Positions 1-12,569 of a stretch of DNA of 64,000 nucleotides are shown piece after piece; position 1 is the stretch's first letter, and each line of letters starts with the position of its first letter. Origin of the DNA: Microbacterium sp. LWO14-1.2 (GTDB lineage Bacteria > Actinomycetota > Actinomycetes > Actinomycetales > Microbacteriaceae). The notes under the pieces are model-generated. The model worked only from the letters and a program-made list of their open reading frames with translations. It was not told the DNA's origin and searched no databases. The translations under genes were made by a program, and so were the position numbers. The stretch is from NCBI RefSeq assembly GCF_038397715.1, contig NZ_CP151633.1, positions 3,224,001 to 3,288,000 of the forward strand, given 5' to 3'.

Positions 1-643
1 GACGGCCGTGGTCGCTTTCGCGCTGTTCCTCGTCTGGCGTGTGGTCCTGCGCCCCGGCGTGGGGGAGCTCCTGCCCCTCGCCGTCTCCCGCAGACTGCCC
101 AGGGACTGGTCGACGACCGGTGCCGCTGCTGTCCGCGCCGCTGTGCTCGGGATGCCGCGGCGCCCGCTGTATCCCGTGGTGCTGGCGGTGTCTCTCGTGC
201 TCGGCGTGCTGTCGCACATCGTCTGGGATCTGTTCACGCACGAGGGGCGATGGGGAGTCGCCGCGTTCCCGGTCCTCGACGAGATGTGGGGCCCGCTCAC
301 CGGGTACAAGTGGCTGCAGCACGGGTCGAGCATCCTCGGCCTGGTCGGCATCGGGGTATGGATGCTGCTGCGGCTCGATCGTGCCGAGGAGCGTGACGAC
401 GTCGTGCGGTCGGTGCCCGCCGCGATCCGTCTCGCCTGGTGGATCTCGCTGCCTGCTCTTCTGGTGGCTGCCGTGGTCGTCGGCTACGCCCTCTTCGGCC
501 CGTTCACCGAGGACTTCACCGTCCAGCATCTCGCCTATCGGGTGCTGCCACCGGCCTGTGCGCTCTGGGGAGCAGCGACGCTGGCGCTGTGTCTCTCGGT
601 GCCGCTGTTCCGTCGGTTCCGTCGCGCTCACCAGCGCGGCTGA
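1..643 (+). CDS. DUF4184 family integral membrane protein (5' end outside window)
   Basis: The frame is open from the first bases of the window, so the start lies upstream; a GTG at position 8 is only an internal codon. The visible 213 residues contain about four hydrophobic segments separated by Arg-rich loops, and a central stretch with HIVWDLFTHEG and WLQHGSS. The two His-Asp/His-Gly motifs between membrane helices are typical of the DUF4184 family, a set of uncharacterised actinobacterial membrane proteins that resemble the YdjM/DUF457 putative membrane metal-dependent hydrolases. No function is established. The last codons overlap by 16 nt, tail to tail, with the stop of the opposite-strand CoA-transferase gene, so there is no room for a terminator between them. 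Confidence 0.7.
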   Translation, partial: TAVVAFALFLVWRVVLRPGVGELLPLAVSRRLPRDWSTTGAAAVRAAVLGMPRRPLYPVVLAVSLVLGVLSHIVWDLFTHEGRWGVAAFPVLDEMWGPLTGYKWLQHGSSILGLVGIGVWMLLRLDRAEERDDVVRSVPAAIRLAWWISLPALLVAAVVVGYALFGPFTEDFTVQHLAYRVLPPACALWGAATLALCLSVPLFRRFRRAHQRG

Positions 644-1977
644 TCGCGCCCCCATCGGCGCGGGGGCGCGAACTCGACCCCGGGAAGCGCCGGTCGCGCC
701 GTCGTGAGGCGGAGCCCGTCGATGTCGAAGGCGGCGACGTGCGGGGCGGTGTCGAACTCGCCGACCGGCTGCGGCTCGTGCCGCCGCGGCATGGTGAGCA
801 GTTCAGCGGCCACCCGGCGGAGCGAGGTGCTGATGTGCCACCCGCCGCCGGTCGCCTCACGGTGCCGGAGCGCGGCCACGATCGACGCGGCGAGCAGATA
901 GCCGGCACTGTGGTCGAGAGCCTGGGCGGGCAGCACGCCGGGCCGGATGCCGTCGGGGGACTCGACCGCGGCGATCCCCGATTCCGCCTGCACGAGGCTG
1001 TCGAAACCGGCGCGGTCGGGCTGGTCGCGCCCCCACGCGCTGAGCTCGGCGACGACGAGGGACGGATGCCGCGCGAGGAGGTCGCCCGCAGTGAGGCCGA
1101 GGCGGGCGAGCGACGAGGGGCGGTAGCCGAGGACCACCACGTCCGCGTGTTCCAGCAGCTCCCGGAAGCGTTCCGTCCTGGCATCGAGGCGAGCGGAGCG
1201 CTTCCCCTGACCGGTGTCGAAGTGCTGCCACTCCGGCTCGGGAAGATGCGGAGGGTCCAGGCGCAGGACATCGGCTCCGAGCAGCGCGAGCGATCTCGTG
1301 CAGACGGGACCCGCGATGACACGCGTCAGGTCGAGCACACGGATGCCGTCCAGCGGCCGAGTTCCCGCGCCGATCCGCCCGGTGGCCGTGGTGATGGCGG
1401 TGGAGGTGGCGTTCACGGTGGAGCGGTCGGCGGTGCCCTCCATCTGCAGCAGGGGAGACCGACGGAGCTCATCGTCGACGGCCGGCTGCTCGGAACGGAC
1501 CTGCACGGCGAGGCCGCCCGCGGCGACGACGGCGTCGACGACGTCCCGGGATGTCCTGTCTCTCACCGCCTCCTCGAGATCATGGGCGGAGGACTCGTCG
1601 CGCAGGGCGAGTCCGCTCCGCAGTGCGGCAGCGTGGTGGGGGTAGTTCGCATGGGTGCGGATCCAGCCGTCGGTTGTCTGCCAGAAGCCGGACAGCGGCG
1701 CCCAGACCGTCGGCGCCGTGCCGTCGATCGTGAGCACGCGGTCGCTGCGGTAGGACATCGCGATGCGGCGCGGGTCGGGGCGAGTGCGGATGCCGGTGAG
1801 CAGCCCGAGAGCGCGCACGCTGGACCAGGCGAGCTCCGCCGTGGCGAGTCGCGAGGGGAGCGGCACCTCGCCGGCCGACTCGAGGTGGTCGTCAGCCCCG
1901 CGGGGGCGGATACCGAGGTCCGTCCAGACGCGTTCCAGGAGGGCGGAGGCGGCAGCCGAGGAAGAGCGGGAGGACAT
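628..1977 (-). CDS. CaiB/BaiF (class III) CoA-transferase family protein
   Basis: A 449-residue protein if translated from the ATG at 1977; longer in-frame extension to 2187 is possible but reads like non-coding sequence. The C-terminal half carries the family signature IRVLDLTRVIAGPVCTRSLA followed by LLGADVLRLD, the nucleotide-fold region of formyl-CoA/carnitine CoA-transferases, and later a DVVVLGYRPSSLARLGL segment. The N-terminal half (VWAPLSGFWQTTDGWIRTH) resembles the second part of the family domain, so the domain order looks permuted or duplicated, as in several actinobacterial members. These enzymes move CoA between carboxylic acids through an aspartyl-CoA intermediate. I could not assign the catalytic Asp with confidence, and the substrate is unknown. 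It is transcribed away from the rRNA promoter region. Confidence 0.75.
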   Translation of the reverse strand: MSSRSSSAAASALLERVWTDLGIRPRGADDHLESAGEVPLPSRLATAELAWSSVRALGLLTGIRTRPDPRRIAMSYRSDRVLTIDGTAPTVWAPLSGFWQTTDGWIRTHANYPHHAAALRSGLALRDESSAHDLEEAVRDRTSRDVVDAVVAAGGLAVQVRSEQPAVDDELRRSPLLQMEGTADRSTVNATSTAITTATGRIGAGTRPLDGIRVLDLTRVIAGPVCTRSLALLGADVLRLDPPHLPEPEWQHFDTGQGKRSARLDARTERFRELLEHADVVVLGYRPSSLARLGLTAGDLLARHPSLVVAELSAWGRDQPDRAGFDSLVQAESGIAAVESPDGIRPGVLPAQALDHSAGYLLAASIVAALRHREATGGGWHISTSLRRVAAELLTMPRRHEPQPVGEFDTAPHVAAFDIDGLRLTTARPALPGVEFAPPRRWGRDQPRW

Positions 1978-2191
1978 CCTCAGATGGTACGACGGCGAGA
2001 GAGTCCGCGGTTTCGGCCCCTGGACTGGGGAAACGCCTGCGCGGATGCCGACGACACGCCCGGGCTGCCCCTCCCGATTTGCCAGACCCCCGGAATCCGC
2101 GTAACTTATTACTTGTTCGCCCCACAGGGAAGCGGAGAGGCCGAGAGCTTCACCCCCCTCAAGCGGAGAACCACCTCCCACATCCACTCAC

Positions 2192-2220
2192 TTGTGAGAA
2201 CTGACGCGTGCGTCTAGGAT
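2192..2220 (+). promoter_or_regulatory. Candidate upstream rRNA promoter P1
   Basis: TTGTGA at 2192-2197 and TAGGAT at 2215-2220 are separated by 17 nt, a good match to a housekeeping sigma promoter, about 350 bp before the 16S gene. It lies in the 590-bp gene-free stretch between the CoA-transferase start and 16S. Seen in sequence; activity is inferred. Confidence 0.5.
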
Positions 2221-2289
2221 GGGAGATCCACCCCTTCTGCGGCTGTCATCAGCTGCGCAGCGGATCTGAGATCCGCGCCGCGCGCCGAT

Positions 2290-2317
2290 TTGACAAGCGA
2301 GACAGGGTGGGTAAGAT
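2290..2317 (+). promoter_or_regulatory. Strong candidate rRNA promoter P2
   Basis: A perfect -35 TTGACA (2290-2295) is followed after 16 nt by TAAGAT (2312-2317). This is the best promoter-like sequence in the window and stands about 250 bp before the 16S gene, upstream of the conserved leader motif at 2375. A short hairpin TTGCCCTTCGGGCC follows the predicted start point. Confidence 0.7.
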
Positions 2318-2374
2318 TGAGAAGTTGCCCTTCGGGCCTGACTGTGATGGTTGGGTCGGGGGAGCGTCCGATCC

Positions 2375-2394
2375 TTGAGAACTCAACAGCGTGC
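2375..2394 (+). promoter_or_regulatory. Conserved rRNA leader motif (antitermination/processing element)
   Basis: TTGAGAACTCAACAGCGTGC in the leader recurs in modified form as TTGAGAACTACACAGTGGAC at 4381-4400, just before 23S. A motif of this form is a known feature of actinobacterial rRNA leaders and spacers and is linked to antitermination and precursor processing. The paired occurrence is seen directly; the role comes from knowledge of such leaders. Confidence 0.6.
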
Positions 2395-2567
2395 ACTTGT
2401 CAAATGCCAAATAACCTCGTTCCTGCTTCGGCAGGGTGAGATTCCTTTGGATCAAAGACCAGCCCTTCGGGGTTGGCATTCGGATGAAGTCAGCAATGAA
2501 TTTGTCTCTTTGGTCAGCATCAAACTCGCTGCGTCATCGTTTTCCCGGTGGTGTATGCATTTCTTTT

Positions 2568-7613
<5,046 letters not shown>

Positions 7614-7715
7614 CACCGTTCGTTGGTGCTTGCGTCCACTGAGTGGTTCTCGATGTACGGTCGAGAACCGCATAACTAGACTTTGTCGTTATGCAACGAT
7701 TGAAACATCAATAGT

Positions 7716-7832
7716 GTTTCGGCGGCCATAGCGTGAGGGAAACGCCCGGTTACATTCCGAACCCGGAAGCTAAGCCTCACAGCGCCGATGGTACTGCAGG
7801 GGGGACCCTGTGGGAGAGTAGGACACCGCCGG
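7716..7832 (+). rRNA. rrf: 5S ribosomal RNA
   Basis: About 117 nt, starting GTTTCGGCGGCCATAGCG and ending in GGACACCGCCGGAC. The terminal stem (GGCGG with CCGCC) and the conserved CCGAACCCGGAAGCTAAGCC loop are present. It follows 23S by about 100 nt. Confidence 0.97.
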
Positions 7833-7844
7833 ACTCCTTTTAGA

Positions 7845-7878
7845 CGAAATGGCCACCCAAAGCTGGGTGGCCATTTCG
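7845..7878 (+). terminator. rRNA operon terminator hairpin
   Basis: A perfect 15-bp stem, CGAAATGGCCACCCA paired with TGGGTGGCCATTTCG, closes on a 4-nt loop (AAGC) 13 nt after 5S. There is only a weak T-rich tail, as is common for actinobacterial terminators. It stands 33 nt before the next gene. Confidence 0.85.
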
Positions 7879-7910
7879 CGTTAACAACACACACGAGAAC
7901 AGGGAGCACC

Positions 7911-9581
7911 ATGCCGGAAGAGGAAGAGCGCCGTCCGCGTCGCAACGACGACAGAGGACCGCGCCGAGACCGCGCTTCCGGGCCCCGCTCCGATCAGCCA
8001 CGCCGTGACGGCGGTGCCCCGCGTCGCGAGGGTGGATACAACCGCGATGGAGCCCCGCGTCGCGAAGGCGGCTACAACCGCGATGGAGCCCCGCGTCGCG
8101 AGGGTGGCTACAACCGTGACGCTGGACAGCGTCGCGAGGGCGGCTACAACCGCGATGGCGGACAGCGTCGCGATGGCGGCTACAGCCGCGATGGGGCCCC
8201 GCGTCGCGAGGGTGGATACAACCGCGATGGAGCCCCGCGTCGCGAGGGCGGGTACAGCCGTGACGGTGGTGCCCCGCGTCGTGAGGGCGGGTACAGCCGT
8301 GATGGTGGTGCCCCGCGTCGTGAGGGTGGTTACAACCGTGACGGTGGACAGCGCCGCGAGGGTGGCTACAACCGTGACGGTGGACAGCGCCGCGAGGGCG
8401 GCTACAACCGCGATGGCGGACAGCGTCGCGATGGCGGCTACAACCGTGACGGTGCCCCGCGTCGCGAGGGCGGCTACAACCGTGATAGCGGACAGCGTCG
8501 CGAAGGCGGCTACAACCGCGATGGCGGACAGCGCCGCGAGGGCGGTTACAACCGCGATGCGCGGAGCCCTCGGCGCGATGGTTCCGCGCCGCAGTCCGAA
8601 CGCGGCCGGTCCTTCCCGCAGCGCGGGGGAGCGGGCCGTGAACGCCCGTTCCAGGCTGCGGACGAGCGCCCCCGGCACAACGATCCGGCGTTGCCGGAGG
8701 ACGTGACCGCGCGCGACCTGCACCCGTCCGCTCGGAACGAGCTGAAGACGCTGAGCAAGGAGAACGCGGAGCACGTCGCTCGCCATCTCGCGATGGCATC
8801 CCGTCTCATCGACGAGGACCCTGCTCTTGCACACCAGCATGCTCTCGCCGCCTCGCGTCGAGCCGGCCGCATCGCCATCGTGCGGGAGACGCTGGGCATC
8901 ACCGCCTACGCGAACGAGGACTTCGCGCTCGCCCTCCGCGAGCTCCGCACGTACCGTCGGATCTCCGGCAAGGACGACCAGATCGCCCTGATGGTCGACA
9001 GCGAGCGCGGCATCGGACGCCCCGATCGTGCGCTCGAGACGGGCCGCGCCGTCGACCGCAGCGAACTGACGACGCCGGTTCGAGTCGCTCTGGCGATCGC
9101 CATGTCCGGTGCGCGTCTCGATCAGGGCGACCTGGAACTGGCTCTGGGTGAGCTCGAGATCCCGGAGCTCGATCCCGACCGCGCGTTCGAGTGGAGTCCG
9201 GCACTGTTCTCTGCGCGTGCCGCTGTGCTCGAAGACCTCGGGCGCACTGACGAAGCAGCGTTCTGGGCGCACCGTGCCGAGGTCGCTGCCGAAGCGCTCG
9301 GAGTCGACGAAGCCGGCGACGAGGAGATCTTCGTCGAAGACGGCATGATCGACGACATCGAAGACCTCGACGAGGACTCCGACGCCGCCGATGCGGATGC
9401 CGGAGCGGAGCCCGACGACGAAAACGACGACGAGAACGAGGACGTCGTCGAGCCCGAGCCGTCGATCGAGGACGAGGTCCGCGAACTGCTCGGCGAGGAC
9501 GAGACCGACGCGCCCGTATCCGAGGCCGCCGAGACCGAGGCCGAAACTGACGAGGGGCGCGACTCCTCCAAGGAGGTCTGA
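7911..9581 (+). CDS. Arg/Gly/Tyr-repeat protein with TPR-like C-terminal domain
   Basis: A 556-residue protein from the ATG at 7911, 8 nt after GGGAG. Three parts are visible: a basic N-terminus; residues 34-216, made of 15 near-identical 12-13-residue repeats of the type GGQRREGGYNRD or GAPRREGGYNRD; and residues about 250-460, all-helical and TPR-like (HVARHLAMASRLIDEDPALA...). The C-terminal 90 residues are almost all Asp/Glu. The Arg-Gly-Tyr repeats look like an RGG-type, disordered RNA-binding tract and the acidic tail could compensate its charge. Homologues in related genomes are sometimes labelled 'primosomal protein', which nothing in this sequence supports. Position right behind the rRNA operon and ahead of a HAD phosphatase suggests a ribosome or RNA-linked role, but this is inference. 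Confidence 0.75.
   Translation: MPEEEERRPRRNDDRGPRRDRASGPRSDQPRRDGGAPRREGGYNRDGAPRREGGYNRDGAPRREGGYNRDAGQRREGGYNRDGGQRRDGGYSRDGAPRREGGYNRDGAPRREGGYSRDGGAPRREGGYSRDGGAPRREGGYNRDGGQRREGGYNRDGGQRREGGYNRDGGQRRDGGYNRDGAPRREGGYNRDSGQRREGGYNRDGGQRREGGYNRDARSPRRDGSAPQSERGRSFPQRGGAGRERPFQAADERPRHNDPALPEDVTARDLHPSARNELKTLSKENAEHVARHLAMASRLIDEDPALAHQHALAASRRAGRIAIVRETLGITAYANEDFALALRELRTYRRISGKDDQIALMVDSERGIGRPDRALETGRAVDRSELTTPVRVALAIAMSGARLDQGDLELALGELEIPELDPDRAFEWSPALFSARAAVLEDLGRTDEAAFWAHRAEVAAEALGVDEAGDEEIFVEDGMIDDIEDLDEDSDAADADAGAEPDDENDDENEDVVEPEPSIEDEVRELLGEDETDAPVSEAAETEAETDEGRDSSKEV
8010..8558 (+). repeat. 15 tandem 36-39-bp coding repeats
   Basis: Fifteen consecutive 36- or 39-bp units encode (G)G[AQ][PQ]RR[ED]GGY[NS]RD. 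Units differ mainly at third codon positions and at the AP/GQ choice. Two units carry an extra Gly codon, so unit number and length can vary without breaking frame. Confidence 0.95.
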
Positions 9582-9587
9582 GGCACG

Positions 9588-10625
9588 GTGGGACTGTTCT
9601 CGAAGAAGCAGGCGCAGCCCACGCCCCTCGACGGCGTCGACGCTGTGCTGGCCGACCTCGACGGAGTGGTCTACGCCGGGCCCGGCGCGCTGCCGTTCGC
9701 GGTCGACAGCCTGAACCGTGCTGCAGAGTCGGTGCGTCTCGGCTACATCACGAACAACGCCTCACGGACCGACGCCTCCGTTGCCGCGCACCTCAGCAGC
9801 CTCGGACTCGACGTCGCCCCGGCCGATGTGATCACCAGCCCGCAGGCGGCGATGCGACTGCTCGCAGGGATCGTGCCCCCGCCGGCGACCCTCCTCATCG
9901 TGGGTGGGGACGGGCTCGTCGACGAAGCCGAGAAGGCCGGCTACACCGTCACGCGCTCGGCCGAGGATTCACCCGCTGCCGTGGTGCAGGGCTTCGCCCC
10001 CGAGGTGGCCTGGACCGACCTCGCCGAGGCTGCGTTCGCACTCAAGGTCCCGGAGGAAGAAGGCGGCATCCCCTGGATCGCCACCAACACCGACTGGACG
10101 ATCCCCCGGGAGCGCGGCGTCGCACCCGGCAACGGCACGCTGGTGTCCGCGGTCCACACGGCGATCGGCCGACTGGCCACGGTCGCGGGCAAGCCCGAGG
10201 TGCCGATCTTCGAGGAGGCCCTGTCGCGCTTCGGCGCGCAGAAGCCCCTGTTCATCGGCGACCGCCTCGACACCGACATCCTGGGCGCGGTGCGCGCCGG
10301 GATCGACTCGGCGCTGGTGCTCACGGGCATCGACCGCCCGAAGCACGTGCTGGCGGCTCCCGAGGGGTCGCGCCCCACGTTCATCCTCCGCGATCTCCGC
10401 GACCTGCACGAGCCGTATCCGACCGTCTCGGTGAGAGACGGCATCCACTCCGTGAACGGTGCGTCCGTCCGTGTCTCCGGGGCGGACGTCGAGATCCTCA
10501 CGGAGGGCGACGAGCAGATCGATCTGCTCCGGGCCGGTGCGTCCGCGATCTGGGCGTCCGGAACCCCGGTGTTCGTGCTCCGCGTACCGGGGCGTCTCTA
10601 CGACGACCCGTTCCACCGGCCCTGA
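9588..10625 (+). CDS. HAD-superfamily (subclass IIA, NagD/pNPPase-like) phosphatase
   Basis: 345 residues from GTG at 9588, preceded by AAGGAGG in the end of the upstream gene. HAD motif I is ADLDGVVYAG (nucleophile D23, acid D25), motif II is in GYITNNASRT (residues about 53-62), and the metal-binding motif IV is FIGDRLDTDI near residue 225. The cap placement between motifs II and III and the GGDGLVDEA stretch fit subclass IIA enzymes such as NagD, 4-nitrophenylphosphatase and glycerol/phosphoglycolate phosphatases. The C-terminal 50 residues are a family extension common in actinobacteria. The natural substrate cannot be read from the sequence. It leads into the tlyA group and is probably co-transcribed with the repeat protein. 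Confidence 0.88.
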   Translation: MGLFSKKQAQPTPLDGVDAVLADLDGVVYAGPGALPFAVDSLNRAAESVRLGYITNNASRTDASVAAHLSSLGLDVAPADVITSPQAAMRLLAGIVPPPATLLIVGGDGLVDEAEKAGYTVTRSAEDSPAAVVQGFAPEVAWTDLAEAAFALKVPEEEGGIPWIATNTDWTIPRERGVAPGNGTLVSAVHTAIGRLATVAGKPEVPIFEEALSRFGAQKPLFIGDRLDTDILGAVRAGIDSALVLTGIDRPKHVLAAPEGSRPTFILRDLRDLHEPYPTVSVRDGIHSVNGASVRVSGADVEILTEGDEQIDLLRAGASAIWASGTPVFVLRVPGRLYDDPFHRP

Positions 10626-10675
10626 CGACGGGCGGGCGGTCGCCGTGGCTCCGGCGCGCTGTCGCAGCCGCCGCG

Positions 10676-10681
10676 TACAGT
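10676..10681 (+). promoter_or_regulatory. -10 box of a probable leaderless promoter for the tlyA operon
   Basis: TACAGT ends 6 nt before the GTG start at 10688. With transcription starting about 7 nt after a -10 box, the mRNA would begin at the start codon itself. No convincing -35 is visible. Confidence 0.5.
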
Positions 10682-10687
10682 AGAGAC

Positions 10688-10864
10688 GTGAGCGATGAGA
10701 CGACGAACGAGCCGACCGACGGTCTGTGGAGTCGCCTGCGCCTGATCGAGGGACAGCCGCTGGCTGCGCGAGCAGACGCGTACTCCGGGCTGCACGACGA
10801 ACTGTCCCGCCGCCTCGACAGCGGCGCGCGCCTCGATCAGCGCGACGCCCCTGGAGCGCGATGA
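10688..10864 (+). CDS. Small conserved actinobacterial protein upstream of tlyA
   Basis: A 58-residue protein starting at GTG 10688. It reads MSDETTNEPTDGLWSRLRLI then EGQPLAARADAYSGLHDELSRRL and ends in a polar tail. The LW.RLRLIE.QPL..RA..Y..LHDEL pattern is, to my knowledge, seen in small proteins directly before tlyA in many actinobacteria. Its stop overlaps the tlyA start (ATGA), showing translational coupling. It is amphipathic helical, with no known function. High third-position G+C and the overlap argue that it is a real gene despite its size. Confidence 0.75.
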   Translation: MSDETTNEPTDGLWSRLRLIEGQPLAARADAYSGLHDELSRRLDSGARLDQRDAPGAR

Positions 10865-11658
10865 CGCGACTCGACGCCGCCCTCGCCGCGCGAGGACTCG
10901 CTCGTTCGCGAACGCACGCTGCATCGTTGATCACGGAAGGTCTCGTCAGCATCGACGGACGGCCCGTGATCAAGCCTTCGACGTCGGTGTCGGACATGGC
11001 GGAGATCACCGTCGCCTCTGCCGATCACTACGTCGGCAGAGGCGCGCACAAGCTCATCGCCGCCCTCGACGCGTTCGGGATCGACGTCGACGGACGCCTC
11101 GCGCTCGACATGGGCGCGTCGACGGGCGGGTTCACGCAGGTGCTGCGCGAGCGGGGCGCCCGATCGGTGCTGGCCGTCGATGTCGGACACGACCAGCTCG
11201 CGGCCTCGGTCGCCGCCGACCCCGGGGTGGTGCTGGTCGAGGGCTACAACGTCCGTCACATGACGCCCGACAACCTCCGCGTCGCGACGGGCGAGCCGCA
11301 GGCGCCGGACCTCGTCGTCGGCGACCTGTCGTTCATCTCCCTCGAGCTGGTGCTGCCCGCCGTCGCGGCGGTCGCCGCCCCCCGAGCCGACGTCGTGCTG
11401 CTCGTGAAGCCGCAGTTCGAGGTCGGTCGCACCGCGGTGCGCGGAGGACTCGTCACGGACCCCGCCACGCGCGCCGACGCCGTCGCGAGAGTCGTCTGGA
11501 GCGCCTGGGACAGCGGGCTCGGCATGCTCGGCATCCTTCCCTCGCCGATCCTCGGCACGCACGGGAACACGGAATATCTCGTACACCTCGCTCCGGGCCG
11601 GGGTACGGATCCGTCAGAATGGTCGGAACGCATCAACACACTGGCAGGGGGCCGATGA
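10861..11658 (+). CDS. tlyA: TlyA family rRNA (cytidine-2'-O)-methyltransferase
   Basis: 265 residues. Residues 1-60 form an S4 RNA-binding domain (RLDAALAARGLARSRTHAAS). Residues 65-250 are an FtsJ/RrmJ-type SAM methyltransferase with motif I LDMGASTGGFTQVL, then DLVVGDLSFISLELVLP and KPQFEVGR. In mycobacteria TlyA methylates 2'-OH of cytidines in 16S and 23S rRNA and its loss gives capreomycin resistance. The ATG at 10861 overlaps the preceding small gene, and the stop overlaps the nadK start (ATGA), so the operon is translationally coupled. Confidence 0.93.
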   Translation: MTRLDAALAARGLARSRTHAASLITEGLVSIDGRPVIKPSTSVSDMAEITVASADHYVGRGAHKLIAALDAFGIDVDGRLALDMGASTGGFTQVLRERGARSVLAVDVGHDQLAASVAADPGVVLVEGYNVRHMTPDNLRVATGEPQAPDLVVGDLSFISLELVLPAVAAVAAPRADVVLLVKPQFEVGRTAVRGGLVTDPATRADAVARVVWSAWDSGLGMLGILPSPILGTHGNTEYLVHLAPGRGTDPSEWSERINTLAGGR

Positions 11659-12569
11659 ACGAGCGCAACATCCTGGTCGTCGCCCACGCCAGGCGCACCG
11701 ACACCGTCGAAGCCGCCCGGCGCGTCGTCGAGGCGCTGAGAGGAGCAGGAGCCCTCCCGGTCCTCGCGGGCGACGACAGCGCGGATCTCAGCGCGGTCGA
11801 CCCCTTCTTCGCCGACGTGGACGTTCTCGGCGACACCGTCACCCAGGAGGAGCTCGAACTGGCGATCGTGCTGGGCGGGGACGGGACGATCCTCCGCGCG
11901 GCGGAGCTCGTGCGGGGCTGCTCGGCTCCCGTGCTCGGCATCAACATGGGGCACGTGGGCTTCCTCGCCGAGATCGACCGCGACGACATGGACGCCGCCG
12001 TGCGTCGCGTCATCGACCGCGACTACGACGTCGAGGAACGTCTGGCGCTCTCGGTGCGAGTGAAGGATGCCGACGGCGCTGTCGTCTACGAGACCTTCGC
12101 CCTGAACGAGGCGACCGTCGAGAAGGGCAGCCGCGAGCGCATGATCGAGGTCGTGCTCGAGATCGACGGACTGCCACTGTCGAGCTTCGGCTGCGACGGC
12201 ATGGTCGTGTCGACACCCACCGGGTCGACCGCCTACAACTTCTCCGCCGGCGGGCCGGTGATCTGGCCCACCGTCGAGGCGATCGCCGTGGTGCCGCTGT
12301 CGGCGCATGCTCTCTTCGCGAAGCCGCTCGTGGTGAGCCCCGACGCCGCCGTCGCGATCGAGATGCTCGACGGGACGACGGGCTCCGGCATCCTCTGGTG
12401 CGACGGTCGACGATCGCACGACCTGCCGCCCGGCGCGCGGGTCGTGGTGCGACGGTCCTCCCGCCCCGTGCGACTGGCGCGTCTGCACACCGCCGAGTTC
12501 ACGAATCGTCTCGTGCGGAAGTTCCAGCTGCCTGTCGCGGGCTGGCGCGGACAGGGGGCGGGCGCGTGA
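11655..12569 (+). CDS. nadK: NAD kinase
   Basis: 304 residues. It phosphorylates NAD to NADP with ATP. The diagnostic LGGDGTILRAAE motif (about residues 74-85) contains the catalytic GGDG, followed by GINMGHVGFLAE, then NEATVEKGSRERMIEV (the NE-short motif), and the conserved GSTAYNFSAGGPV near residue 195. Length is normal. Start ATG 11655 overlaps the tlyA stop, and the recN GTG overlaps its own stop. Confidence 0.96.
   Translation: MNERNILVVAHARRTDTVEAARRVVEALRGAGALPVLAGDDSADLSAVDPFFADVDVLGDTVTQEELELAIVLGGDGTILRAAELVRGCSAPVLGINMGHVGFLAEIDRDDMDAAVRRVIDRDYDVEERLALSVRVKDADGAVVYETFALNEATVEKGSRERMIEVVLEIDGLPLSSFGCDGMVVSTPTGSTAYNFSAGGPVIWPTVEAIAVVPLSAHALFAKPLVVSPDAAVAIEMLDGTTGSGILWCDGRRSHDLPPGARVVVRRSSRPVRLARLHTAEFTNRLVRKFQLPVAGWRGQGAGA

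Noticed and set aside
439..2217. 592-residue open frame opposite the CoA-transferase
   Set aside because: Shadow frame of the minus-strand gene, Arg/Gly-rich without family features.
7881..9272. Open frames of 463 and 319 residues antisense to, and 233 residues overlapping, the repeat protein
   Set aside because: Created by the 36-39-bp repeat, which keeps other frames open; low-complexity products without start signals.
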